Positions 1-10,439 of a stretch of 64,000 nucleotides of DNA are shown piece after piece; position 1 is the first letter of the stretch, and every line of letters begins with the position of its first letter. The position numbers and the translations under genes were made by a program. The notes below the pieces were generated by a model that saw only the letters and a program-made list of their open reading frames with translations, was not told the DNA's origin and made no database searches. The DNA comes from Isoetes taiwanensis (Eukaryota; Streptophyta; Lycopodiopsida; Isoetales; Isoetaceae), in NCBI GenBank assembly GCA_021234155.1, contig JAJEKV010000026.1, positions 18,158,617-18,222,616 on the forward strand, read 5' to 3'.

Positions 1-420
1 AAATCTTGAGGATGATAGGGGCGGGGATTCAATGGCTTGTGGACTGATTGAAGCAACACTTTAAAAAGCGTCATCATCCACAATGATCATGCCTTCCTTA
101 TCCTCAACACCTAGGGCATCCATCATGTTGCACAAGCATTTCACAAATATCTTTTTACATGCCGGTTCTTTAGGGTTTGTGAATGAAGCACATTTGCTTT
201 GATCCCGATGGGCCTTAATCTCTATTTAGCTTCGAGCACTACTTTCAAAACATCCCTGTATATTTCTATGCTTCATAGATGACCAAATTACTGTAAAAGC
301 AGTGAAGGCCTGGTCCAACATCTCCTTCGGATAAGGGCGCGGGTAAACATATTTGGTACGTGTCTCAAATGGTTCTTGCGCATACCATGACTTTTCAAAC
401 GTTGCTTTAGGTAACGTCAT
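1..420 (-). pseudogene. 3' coding block of a decayed minus-strand gene
   Basis: On the minus strand an open block (226-420) reads through ...TKYVYPRPYPKEMLDQAF... and, after one stop near 226, coding-like sequence continues in the same direction to about position 60 (SKCASFTNPKEP, then GMIIVDDDAF). The family is not recognised. It lies downstream of, and on the same strand as, the coding blocks at 575-4198 and is probably the C-terminal end of the same broken gene. The 420-575 gap holds GC palindromes like those elsewhere in this locus. Function unknown. Confidence 0.3.
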
Positions 421-574
421 TCAAATCAAAGACCAGTACTTTTGGGGAAGCCAAATCATTTCTGTAAGGAGAACAATAGCGTATGAGATAAAAGAAATGG
501 AAAACAGCAACGCCGGCGCGATTTCATGAACGATGCATGTCAACATAATTTAAAAATATGATCTCTAGGAAACT

Positions 575-1390
575 CTAAATCGTGCCAGGCGCGATTTCTA
601 TATGCTTGTAGTTTGTAAAATGCATGGATATAAAAAAAGGAAAACTGTTACGATACCTTTCTTCTTCTTCATTCCCCGTGGTGTTTTCTTCCGTTGCATC
701 CTTATTCTGAGTTGTCTCCGGTCTGATAGAAGCACCAACCACATCAGTTGAGATGCATGCGATGTGAACTATGCTTGATAGTTCATTACTCTTTACGCTA
801 ACCTGGCTAGTGTTTTCAGATTTGGAGTCTTCTTCATCACCATTATTGTTATTATCATCATCCTTGTTATCTTCAACCTGTTCTATATTTTTAGGGTCAA
901 GGATGTTCACAGGGATGTCGACAGGTACTTGGTAATCTGGCTGATCTTCGGTTTCATCCATGATGTTGTGGCCAACGAATAGCTTTCTCAATCCTTCCCG
1001 TTCCTTAAGCAAATCTGCAGGTATTTCGACCTTAGAGGTAGAAGCGTTGTTTTTTGCACTGCCGATTGGTCCCCTAGGTGCTTCCTCTAGTACTTTCTCA
1101 AAGAAGAGGTCCAAGAAATTTTTGGCTCGATCATCGGAGAGGCGGCCTCGACATTTCCTTGCTAACTTCAAAGCTTCTCTACCGATGTAACCCCCAACGT
1201 GAAGTTCCCAACAAGTTGTTCCCAATGGACAAAATGCTTCAATGAGATACTGGGAAAGAACCATAGAGAACCCGCTCTTGTTTAGCTTACCCTTATGTGA
1301 AGTTAGGAGCTCATACTTAATGTGGCCCACAAGAATTGGGTCGTCCTCGTTTTCATCCTCTTCTTCCTCTTCTTCCTCTAACTCTTCCAC
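575..1390 (-). pseudogene. acidic-rich protein block of a decayed minus-strand gene
   Basis: A 271-codon open stretch begins with an almost pure Glu/Asp run (residues 1-16). A globular-looking part follows (HIKYELLTSHKGKL, then WELHVGGYIGREALKLARKCRG), then a long Asn/Asp/Glu-rich linker (about residues 165-195) and a second acidic tail. I do not recognise the family. The acidic runs suggest a nuclear or DNA/chromatin-associated protein, but that is inference. It directly follows the block at 1378-1761 with a frame change at about 1380, so the two probably belonged to one polypeptide. The plus-strand ORFs over the same bases are shadows. Confidence 0.4.
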
Positions 1391-1761
1391 GACCTTGACA
1401 CCCTTCCCCTTGTCTTCTTACTCCCGATAGAAGACATTTCGCGATATCGTTCATCTAGCGATAACACTTGCCATGCTAGCTTGTCTCCGTCTGGTTTTCC
1501 CTTGAGCCTTTCATATTCCTTATCATCCATCATGGCTATCATAATTATAAGCACATGAGAAATTTTACTTGTTGTGCTGAAGTCACTGTCCCTGTTTTCA
1601 TCTATGAGGATCGCCTGTCGGATGACTTTCACGCATTCAAGGTCATTTGCAGCACTTAGAGCATATGCATAGGACATGTCGGAGGGACATATAGTGACAA
1701 TTGTGTAGTTCATCTCCGTGGTGAAACCATTGCATATGTTGAAGAGCGTTATTATAGTCAT
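1378..1761 (-). pseudogene. middle coding block of a decayed minus-strand gene
   Basis: A 127-codon open stretch contains NDLECVKVIRQAILIDENRD and ends in a basic segment (SIGSKKTRGR) just before the Glu-rich block at 575-1390. Upstream (1770-2110) coding-like sequence continues but is broken by stops and frame changes, as expected of a decaying gene. No catalytic motif is visible and the family is not recognised. Confidence 0.35.
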
Positions 1762-2349
1762 CAGCGACCATCGGTGCCTCGGCTATCAAGCGAAGAGTGT
1801 GATATCATGGGGACCTGCACCCACTTCTGGCAAGGCACACTTGAAACCAGTGGACACTTGATAAAAAAAAGTGGATTCCGTCTCCGGAGTCTGCTTCACC
1901 ATCGCGACTTTTCGTTTCAAGTCGGATGCAACTTTAGTGTGAATCCCAATCGATCTTTGCAGCGTTCTTCAACCTGGCTGCTTGACAAAGTCCTTGGACC
2001 AGAATACCTACCTACTTCTTTAGGTCGTGGTTGGGCGTTATACTTTTGCATGAGTCCTAACTCCGACAACGACCGACCACTCTCCTGTAAGCCTTTGTAA
2101 TTCCTCACCAACCGCCTTCTTGAGCACTCTAATATTCTTCAGCTCGTCGCGCGATGCGCATCTTCAAATGATTCGAGCCTTTCTTTGCCGGGGTTTTCTT
2201 GTAAAGAATTTCCTTTCGATTAACCTATCCAGAATCGGAGATCAGCTCTTGATCGTCAATCCTGAGCCTTCCTCATCTCTCATTTATATGTATATCAAAA
2301 TTGATGTGTCAACGGAGGAAATCTTCCTTGTGAATCGGCAACTTTCTTC

Positions 2350-2580
2350 GGCGTAGGCATCCCGAAATTCATTCCATTTCTCCCATACCAGATCTGAAGC
2401 AAATACTATCTTGCAGGCATCCTTGGGCACAGTTGGTTCCTCGGAAGCATCACCCTTTTCATCTCCTTTTTTTTTCTTTGATCTGGTGCTCTTGGTTTTG
2501 TCCTGTATTATCGTCTGACTAAGCGTCCTCTCCAACAACTTGAATTCAGCGCTTTTGGACTGGCCATGTCTGGTTGGCAT
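2350..2580 (-). pseudogene. lysine-rich coding block of a decayed minus-strand gene
   Basis: The open stretch reads SKSAEFKLLERTLSQTIIQDK, then a basic run (STRSKKKKGDEKGD), then SDLVWEKWNEFRDAYAEE, before running into non-coding sequence at about 2340. It sits between the block at 1378-1761 and the hairpin at 2698-3056, which lies upstream in the transcription direction. The aromatic/acidic WEKWNEFRDAYAEE resembles an exposed amphipathic helix. No family is recognised. Confidence 0.3.
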
Positions 2581-2697
2581 TGGCTTCCCATATTCAATCC
2601 ACTGGTTCCAAGCATGCCGAAGTTGCTCTATATAGGGACTGCAAGGAGCAACCTTGTTAGCTTCATAATCGTAAATAAAATAAATTCTTCTAGTTTA

Positions 2698-3056
2698 AAA
2701 TCGCGCCTGGCGCGATTTCATATTAGAAAGCAAATCGCGCCAGAAGAGAAAACGCTTCCTGGATTGGTAGCCGTTTCTCGTCAAACAAGTAAATCGCGCC
2801 TGGCGCGATTTCATATTAGAATGTAAATCGAGTCACGCAAGAATTGCCTAGCCTGAGGAGACTTGGCTATTAGACGGATAGCCTTTTCTCCTGAGGGTAG
2901 GCAAGTCCCGCGTGGGGCGTTTAGCATTCTGATATGAAATCGCGCGAGGCGCGATTTGCTTGTTTGAGGAGAAACGACTACATTCCAGGAAGCCTTTGCT
3001 CTTTAGAGTGGGCAAATCGCGCCTGGCGCGATTTGTCTTCTGATATGAAATCGCGC
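2698..3056. repeat. long foldback (hairpin) in a gap of the minus-strand gene
   Basis: The whole stretch is one imperfect inverted repeat centred near 2874-2883. The left arm contains GCGCGATTTCATATTAGAA (2710-2728), matched by TTCTGATATGAAATCGCGC (3038-3056). The middle arms carry CTTCCTGG and its complement, and the loop region is itself self-complementary (GGCTAT, TAGACGG, ATAGCC). The palindrome AATCGCGCCTGGCGCGATT recurs several times in it. It lies between coding blocks of the decayed gene, presumably in an intron. It could be a foldback transposon or a long hairpin RNA source; the sequence does not decide. Confidence 0.7.
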
Positions 3057-3076
3057 GGCGGCGCCAAAATCTGAAA

Positions 3077-3752
3077 ATGAAACATAAGGGAAGAGAATTA
3101 CCTTTTTGTATAAGAATGTTTTCCCATGTCATTCGAGGTCGCTTATTTCTAGCTTCGGCGGTGTTGTTGATCCGGCCGAACCGGCGGTTCTGCCGAGTAT
3201 ACGTTTATAGAACAAGCGATGCCCGGTATCTTTGTGCCTTCGATCGGGAACCTTCCGGGCCTCTATTGAATCTTTGGCCATCTATTATCATAAAATGTAT
3301 GTCGATTCTCGATGAAGTCCTCCGACTTGCTCCACATGATTACCTTCCTGGATTACGGTATCGTGCGACACTACATCTGCGGGCATTGGCACTTGCCCGG
3401 ATTTTCGATCATCTTTGTTCACTATCTCCAATGAGTCTTTTTTGTCATATCTTCTACCGATATAAATGGCTTTAGTGGACTGAAAAGCCTATCCACGGAA
3501 TTTGGATGGGTGAAGCTTCGAGGCCCACTAGATACTTGTCGACATATTTTTTGAGCTTGCTCATCGCCTCCAACGCACGGCCTTGTCATCGTCACTTGTA
3601 AGGGCTGCCGTAAACTTCAATGGTTTCCACCTTTAGAGCTTTCTTCTTCCTTATCCCTCATTGCCTGTAAGTAGACCTTTGCCGGGGCCCTCGTGCTAAT
3701 GGCTCGTCGAGCAGGTAAAGCCCCTCACATATTCTTTTAGGAGTCAATGGCT
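3077..3752 (-). pseudogene. broken coding-like stretch of the minus-strand gene
   Basis: Short open pieces in different minus frames read AEARNKRPRMTWENILIQKG (about 3160-3090), KAQRYRASLV (about 3220) and LKKYVDKYLVGLEASPIQIP (about 3560-3500). They are colinear with the flanking blocks and separated by stops, so this looks like coding sequence degraded by indels. The plus-strand ORF over 3077-3475 is not supported by any recognisable feature. Confidence 0.25.
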
Positions 3753-3753
3753 G

Positions 3754-4198
3754 CTAACCGTGTCGACCAAATTTGAAGAGGTTATCGGCCATGTCGTCTG
3801 ATCTTAATGCAGTCTCTTTAAAAGAGCTAGCACTGCATCGATTGATCTTCTTTAGGCTCTTCTTATGTTCTTGGCCCACTTCAACTAGCATAGAACAGAA
3901 AGAATCGTCCTGTACTTCACATGTAATAAGAATTCCCTGCTTCTTCATTTGATCAGTCTCTCTTACCCTTGACATGAAGATGAGGTCTGTCTTCCCACCA
4001 GTTTTGAATATCTCCACATACCATTCTGACCCCTCTATAAGATCTTCTTCTGGACATGGAGGTTCCACCTGAGCCTTTATTATTCCAGATGTATCTTCTA
4101 ACGTCAATACATGCTGCAGGTCTGTAACAGTAACATCTTCATCTGTCCTTTGCTTTTTCTGTGCTTGTTCCTCCCTCTTTTGCTTGTCTTTTGTGATC
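3754..4198 (-). pseudogene. N-terminal-side coding exon of the minus-strand gene, family unknown
   Basis: Reading on the minus strand from a plausible acceptor (ttcacag, 4199-4205), the block begins with a charged helix (ITKDKQKREEQAQKKQRTDE), then DVTVTDLQHVLTLED, EGSEWYVEIFKTGGKTDLIF, and ends MADNLFKFGRHG before a stop at about 3754. It is 148 codons without a stop, the longest clean part of this gene besides 575-1390. The family is not recognised. The phase from the first exon (5086-5210) does not join cleanly, so either an exon is missing or the gene is broken. Confidence 0.4.
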
Positions 4199-4263
4199 CT
4201 GTGAAATTACAGCACATGGGTAATCTTTTAATGCTAAAATATATGCTATGTCGAAACATATGC

Positions 4264-4385
4264 AACAAAAACGCGCTTGGCGTGACTTGAAAAGAATAAA
4301 GAGCAAGTCCATTTACTTAATTGGAGCTAACAAAAACGCGCTTGGCGCGATTTGAAAAGAATACAGAGCAGGTTCATTTACTTAA
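4264..4385. repeat. 61-63 bp direct duplication carrying a GC palindrome
   Basis: Two adjacent copies share AAAAACGCGCTTGGCG, then TTGAAAAGAATA(A/C)AGAGCA, then TTCATTTACTTAA. The core GCGCTTGGCGCGA is a relative of the palindrome in the 2698-3056 hairpin. It lies in the presumed first intron of the minus-strand gene. The remaining sequence between 4386 and 4764 is AT-rich with no coding signal. Confidence 0.55.
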
Positions 4386-4764
4386 AATGTTCAGGACATA
4401 ACTAACTATAAAAAATACAACTTAAATTGTCGAATCTTCATCTCCAAATATAGAAACTAATGTAATGCCTTATTCAACTGCGGCTTTGACACAAATAACT
4501 ATAAACACCACAACTTAAAGAGTTGAATCTTCATCAGAGGACAGAACTAACTATAAAAAACACAAGTACCTACTGAATACTGTTTAGCCACACATTAAGC
4601 ATTTATTTGCATACATTTTTGGGACATATGAACTCTAATATTAGAGGACACATGCTTCTTATCGGAGAATGACTCTATTATTACAGAAAAACATCCTAAA
4701 AACCTAACAAAAAAAGGGACACAGAACATCAATTACAGAACAAAAACAGATCAATTACCTGAGG

Positions 4765-5085
4765 GGGTAAAAGCATGTTAGGGTGTCCCTTAAAAAGTAT
4801 TATTTAGTGACCAAAAAAGTACCTAAAAAGGTACCCAGGACTGGGTACTGGGTAGCCGTGTAATATCTCAATAAAAGTTACATTTTAGAACTTTTATATA
4901 TATTTTTGTCTCCGGTAGCATTATCTTTATCTTAACTTTGAATATTAATGCGTCCTTGACTTTTATTTTGGACCTTTGTACTAGTTTTAATGAAAATAAA
5001 AATGAGAAAGTACCCAGTTCTGAAGTACCTAGTGTATGTACTTTTGCAGGTTCCAAAAGTGGTACACCCTAACATGCTTTTACCC
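4765..5085. mobile_element. 321-bp MITE, copy 1, with GAGG target duplication
   Basis: The ends are inverted copies of GGGTAAAAGCATGTTAGGGT, and both flanks read GAGG (4761-4764 and 5086-5089). The interior is AT-rich, noncoding and contains nested GTAC palindromes. A second copy with the same ends and a different 4-bp duplication (GGCT) lies at 32773-38829, so this is a real family. A 4-bp duplication is not typical of hAT, Mutator, PIF-Harbinger, CACTA or mariner elements; Sola- or Academ-like relatives are possible. Deleting it rejoins exon 1 of the minus-strand gene to a GTAATT donor. Confidence 0.85.
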
Positions 5086-5210
5086 GAGGCGCTTGTTGGA
5101 TTTGTGCTTTCTGCTTGTTCAGCAGCCTCCAGGCTTGGGATTTGTGCTTTGGGCTGTCGCCCACCTCTACCTGCGCCTCGGCCGCGGCTGCCAGATCCTC
5201 TAGACGCCAT
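5086..5210 (-). pseudogene. putative first exon of the minus-strand gene
   Basis: From an ATG at 5208-5210 the exon encodes a short Arg/Gly-rich N-terminus (SGSRGRGAGRGGRQPKAQ) followed by an Ala/Glu-rich helix, and would end at CCTCAG followed by a GTAATT donor. The 321-bp MITE lies exactly at this boundary, so the donor is now separated from the exon by 4765-5085. RG-rich N-termini are common in nucleic-acid binding proteins, which is only a hint. The gene is divergent from the DUF7869-type gene that starts at 8678. Confidence 0.4.
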
Positions 5211-5470
5211 AGAACTGCAAGTGCAGATAATATGAGACTGGGGTTTTGGTTTAAACTTATATGTATGCGTTCATAATCTAGGCCGTCAGATTTACAACCG
5301 TAAATTCAAATTCGCGTCCTTTTTAATTTATACCGCCTTAATTAACCGCCCGTCCCGCTCATTTACAAATTTAAATTGTGTTTTTCTTTTTAGTGCAATT
5401 TCAAGATAACAAATAATTATTAATTTCAAGAAACGCATATGTGGCAATCTACTACCACCTAATCGGCCAC

Positions 5471-5545
5471 CTACTATCAGAGCACCCAAGATCATTCCTA
5501 CTATCAGAGCGCCCAAGAACAATCGACTATCAGAGCGCCCAAGAT
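5471..5545. repeat. three tandem 25-26 bp repeats
   Basis: CTATCAGAGC(A/G)CCCAAGA occurs three times at ~26-bp spacing. It is followed by a twofold repeat of TTCAATCCCATTCGAT (about 5569-5602). The position, upstream of both divergent genes, would suit a promoter-proximal subterminal repeat of a transposon, but no binding factor can be inferred. Confidence 0.6.
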
Positions 5546-5612
5546 CTGTCTACAAGGCCTTCAATCCCATTCGATCGAGCCGCCTTCAATCCCATTCGAT
5601 GTCTGCTGAACT

Positions 5613-5960
5613 ATGGTGAGTGTGATTCCATTCCGAATGCATTCTCTTGTTCTCTATTTTTCGTCCTCTATTTTTTCCAATGCATTCGGTTTCTTTATCA
5701 GTGTCGGAGAAGAATGCTATCTTTTAACAGCAAACTTGAAGCGCCGAGTAGGATTGTGTAAAATCGAAGATCTGAATCCATGTTCTATGTGTCATGGTGT
5801 TCCTCTTGGAAAAAGTTTCTGTAAGATTTCCATTATAAACTGCAATTATGAAGATGAGGCTCTTCCAAGAAGACATCCGGGGTGGCGTCTACGGTTGGTG
5901 GTGGCGTGGGCACATTTGTAGCATGGCCAAAAGAACGTCTCCGAAAAAAGGTATGTATAT
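5613..5960 (+). other. short open stretch, doubtful exon
   Basis: A 100-codon plus-strand stretch contains NPCSMCHGVPLGKSFCKISI and is followed by a GTATG donor-like site near 5953. The Cys spacing could be a partial zinc-binding motif, but it is too short to assign. No homologous copy is present in the window. It may be a small exon or chance. Confidence 0.15.
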
Positions 5961-8140
5961 TTGGATATTAAAAAAAAATGAATATATCATAACATCTCTG
6001 GCGTGATGTTGTGAATTTTGGATTCTTTGATGTTCTTTAGCCCGTCATATCAACCCCATGAAACTACACATTAATGAAAATATGTAGTTTCTTGGGGTTC
6101 AGTCCTCTTAGGCTGGAGGGCATCAAAGGATTCAATGTTTTCGACATTGCATATAAAAAACATAATAAACTAATGACATAAAAGTATAGTGCAAAATTGC
6201 ACCAGTAGCGAGTTGTATTCATATTCCAAAAAGTATATGTACATTTCTTCTTACGCAAAAATGCACCGGTAGCAAATTCTTTCTATCTCTACAATATGTC
6301 ACATAGGCCCACTTCATCCATTAATACCGTCCCCCACGAACCACTCGATATGACGGGATCCTCATCTTCCCTCTTGAATGTCGAGTCTCCAAACCGTAAA
6401 GGTTGTATCGATCATTGATACTATAAATCAAATCCTCGTTACTTATTTGTTGGCATGAGCCTTACTAAGAGCATGAGGAGCCGCATATGTCCGGAGATCG
6501 CGATGGAAGTGTTCCCATGGCCCCCGTCTGATGGTATCTAATGGATTCTCCAACTCTCTTTGAATGTTTTGAACAAAGCACAATCAAGTAATATCTTGTA
6601 CGGGGTCCGGCATTGATGGTCATCCGGGAAGTGTATTTGAACTAGAACCCGGCCGGTGTATTTTGAACTAGGGGCGACCAATGTATTTGCATAAGGAAAA
6701 TCCATGGCACTAGAGCGAAGAAATTAAGTAATTAGCAAATGATATATTACAAAAACGATTACGAACATACATAATTCAAAAACGCCGCCAGCGGTAGCGT
6801 TTTTTTTTTTTTTCACGGATCTATTTCACACGCAGCGCCGCGATTTGTATAGAACCGTATGAAATAGAAAAGCCAAACTAAAAGCAGCGCTGGCGCTTTG
6901 GTTAACCTAGTGGAAAATCGGAACCCAAAATCGCCATTCTAACATATTATTCTAACGAGAATGCATAATCACGAGAATTCAAAATATGAAGCCCGATGAA
7001 TATGAAGGCGATAAAATAGAATAGAATAGAATGAAGGCGGATAGAAGCGGATATATAATAATAATACTTCTTGTTTAGTTCATTGTTTTAGTTCATTATT
7101 TAGAAGCGGATAGAGGAAGAGCTAGTGAAATAGAATAAGAGCGGTCTGACAAAATCATATAAGCAAGATCATAGAGCGAGATAGATCATAGAGCAAGATC
7201 ATATAGGCAAGATCATAGAGGAAGATCATAGAGCAAGATCATATAAACAATAGAACATGTTTATGAGCAATAAATCATATATGAAGGTGCTAGGGCGCGG
7301 TTTAGGGCCCGATGCATGTAAAAGTCTAAGACAGAAAGCACTCCCCTTGATTAACCCCAAGCTCATATAACGGATAAAGAACGGATAAAGCGGATAGAAA
7401 CGAGAACTTTCAAATACTAGAATAAAAACAAGAATAAGATAAATGTGACTTTAAGTAAAGAACATGAAATGCTAACCTCTGAATACGACTTTAATATGAG
7501 AAGCCGAGAGCTTTGTAGAAACCTTTAGAGCGAATAACCAAAAGCGTAAGATTGTAGAAGCCAAAAAGCCAGAAGAAGCCAATAGCGGATGATTTCAGCC
7601 GAAGAAGCCAATAGCGTGATGATTTGAGCCGAGAAGAAGCCGAAACCTTTGAGCCGAAATCAAAAACCCCGGCCGAAACCTTTGAGAAATCAAAACCCCG
7701 AAGCCGAGAAACCTTTGTAGAAATAAAAAACCCCGAAGCCGAGAAACCACAGAGAAAAGCAGAAGATTGTAGAAGACAAAGCAGAAGATTGTAGAAGCCG
7801 AAAAGCCACAGAGAAAAAGCCAGAAAAAAGCGGAGAAAAGCCGAAAACTCGAAGCCTAAGCCGGAAGCCGGGTTTAAAAATTACTTACCGAAAGCTCGAA
7901 ATGCTTTGGATGAAAGCGCCGAGAAGCGCCGAAAATCAGAGAATGTGGAGAGATTGCCGAGAAGCACACCGTGATTGTAAGCGCACACCGTGATTGTAAG
8001 CGCATGCACCATGATTGTAGAGAGAAATCGAAAAGCAAACTCGAGATAGAAGAGAAAAGTTCGAAATCGCATCAAAAGCTCGAAAGGGAGTGTAAACTGA
8101 ATGTAATAACTACTTTAAAAAATTCGTACCGCGCCATAAT
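5961..8140. other. noncoding spacer with degenerate short repeats
   Basis: No credible gene is visible. 6800-6910 contains GC palindromes inside A/T runs (AAAAACGCCGC...GCGTTTTT). 7140-7260 repeats GATCATAGAGCAAGATCATA. 7560-7870 is a degenerate repeat of CCGAAGCCGAGAAACC and AGAAGATTGTAGAAGCC. 7975-8025 repeats CACCGTGATTGTAAGCGC. The stretch resembles decayed transposon subterminal repeats rather than a gene. Confidence 0.5.
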
Positions 8141-8165
8141 AACTGCCGTGAAAATTTATTACAAG

Positions 8166-8600
8166 GTTTAGAAGTTTTAAGTTCTAAAACTTAACTTTTA
8201 ACCTTAACTTTTAGCCTTAATACTTTTAACCTAAACTTTTAAGCTTAGTACTTTTAACCTTAACCTTAGTACTTCTAACCTTTAACTTTTAAGTTTTAAG
8301 TTTTAAGTTTTAGAAGTTTTAAGTTTTAGAAGTTTAAAGGTTATATTTATTTAAGGTTAGAAGTTTTAACCTTAGAACTTCTAAAACTTAACTTTTAACC
8401 TTAATACTTTTAACCTAAACTTTTAACCTTAACCTTAGTACTTCTAACCTTAACTTTTAACCTATAATAACCTACCTTAAAACTTCTAACCTATAATAAC
8501 CTATAATTAACTTCTAACCTAAAAATTGCTAACCTATAATAACCTCAAAAGTTTTTTCTAAGGTTACAACATTTAAGGTTATTATAGGTTAATATATTAT
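8166..8600. repeat. low-complexity AAGTTTTA/AACCTTAA block
   Basis: About 400 bp consist of variants of CTTTTAACCTTAA and its complement TTAAGTTTTAGAAG, changing strand partway, so the block can fold on itself. It resembles plant telomere repeat (CCCTAAA) only superficially and has no perfect telomeric units. It ends just upstream of the DUF7869-type gene. Confidence 0.6.
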
Positions 8601-8677
8601 AGGTTAACTCATGCTAGGGATATGTTATTTGGATATGCTAACTTACTATATGTTTTTATGCATTTTAGGTCAATGGC

Positions 8678-10423
8678 ATGCAAAATGCTAAATCCCCCAA
8701 GGCCCCCAATGATGCTGATCAAGGCAAGGAAAAATCCCCAACTAATGAAGATGACAAAGATGATGGCAAAGGAAAGGAAAAGACCAGAAATGAAAAGGAT
8801 GATGCCAAAGGAAAGGAAATTGTACTTTATACTTGGGTCGATTGGAAAAACAAAAAGGTCAAGATATTGCATGCATGCAACAGAGAGGCAGTAGGAGAAG
8901 GGATTATTGTTCTAGCAGATCCTATCAATGCAGTGAATGATGAAAGATTAGGGGAGGACAGGTTAGGTGTGGCAATCTCAAAATTATATGACAATTGGAA
9001 GGAAAAGGGTTCAGGCAAACAAGAATGCCTTGCTTGTGTGAAGCAACTAGAGGTTCCAACTATTGTTGCATGGCCTAGGGACAGTATTCAACTGGAGGGG
9101 AACTACACGTTTCCTATAGATGTAGAACCATTGTCAATAATGTTCACACAGTGTAGCAAGAGGCCACTTCCAACTTTCAAACATTATCCCACCAAAAGAT
9201 GTAAGTCAGATTATGATTGTTCTCCTGAAGCCCTGATGCAGGTTAGAGGAAGTGAATGTTGTTGGGCCTCCTGTATTAGAATGTTCACAATAGAGGAGAT
9301 GGTGGTAGCAAGAGCTACATATCAGGAACATAAGTGTGATAGCAGGAGGAATTTCATGTACACCATATTTGGCTATGCAATTCAGGATGAAAGATCAAAG
9401 AAGAAAAGATTCCCATTGAATGGAAAGTGGATATGTTCAAAAGCATGGATGGCTATACATGGAATTCCAACCTCTTCTTGGCACAACTGGCAAAAGAGAC
9501 ATGAAAATGGTAGTAAAATTGCATTGCATGGGAACACTGGCCTTGTAAGGCCTACCTCAAGAACTATAGCTGCAAAGGAAATATTTGAAAGATATGTGGA
9601 TTTCAATCAGTAAAACATGCCACACAAGAGTAAGAAGGATGAACAGGGGTAGAGTTATTGTTGAAAAGAGATTGCCATCCCATTGTACCCGAAGAAGAGC
9701 ATATTAGAGGAAATAAATGCATTGCTTCGGGAACTTGGAGTGGCCTCTATATCCCAGCCCAGTTTTAGTAGGCTATGGAATAAGCATTTCAAGCATGTGA
9801 CCATAGCAACTTCAAACAACTTTGCCAAGTGCAATTTATGTGCTAAGGCTGAAGGAGACACTAGATAAGGCCCCGTGCAACCAAGTCTAAAGGCAAAGAT
9901 AAGGGAACATATGAAGGACCATATGACAGATCAACTATCATGTAGATCAACTTATTGGATGTGGAGGACCTTATCTGCAATGGAACCTAATAACTATCTA
10001 TGTATTATACATGATAAAATGGACCAACAGAAGACTTGTCTTCCACAATTCAAGTACATTCCTAAGTCATGTGGAAGATCATACCCTTTGCAGATTTCAA
10101 TGACTGGGGCAATATTGCATGGGCAGTCTCAGACCTATTATGGCCATTTCAGTTTAGAGTTGTGGAGTGATGGTCCAGATTTTCACATTGGGAGTATCAT
10201 GAGGTGTTTAAGAAACTATGAGAAGGGTTACAATGGTCACCTACAGGATCCTACAGCTAGCCAGGCACTACATAGTGCATTGTTGGATGGAACCCCTAAT
10301 AGTATTGAAAAGTTTAGCAAGGCAAGGTTTAGGAGGAATGGACCTAATGAACATATTGGAGCTTCAACATCTCGTGCTAAACCTCGAGATCTGCCCAGAA
10401 AGCTCCTCTTGCAACTAGATAAT
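8678..10423 (+). pseudogene. DUF7869-type transposase-like gene, 5' part (interrupted)
   Basis: The first ORF (8678-9613) has a Lys/Asp-rich leader, then a folded part with TIVAWPRDSIQL and a Cys-rich segment (ECCWASCIRMFTIEEMVVAR) that resembles the N-terminal region of DUF7869-type proteins. After a stop at 9613 and frame changes near 9660, coding continues with YPKKSILEEINALL, FAKCNLCAKAEG (zinc-like CxxC) and, from 9875, IIHDKMDQQKTCLPQF, a family hallmark. The block stops at KLLLQLDN (10423), exactly where the 13.65-kb element begins; the remainder resumes at 24074. These proteins have an RNase H-like core and are often transposon-linked. The ORF breaks and two insertions mean it is dead here. 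Family assignment is from memory of motifs, not a search. Confidence 0.7.
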
Positions 10424-10439
10424 CACAAGGCACCCAAAA

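Noticed and set aside
2698-3056. CRISPR-like repeat array
   Set aside because: Repeats are palindromes in a single large hairpin with no regular spacers, in a eukaryotic context.
8166-8600. Interstitial telomere repeat
   Set aside because: No run of perfect CCCTAAA/TTTAGGG units; the similarity is compositional.
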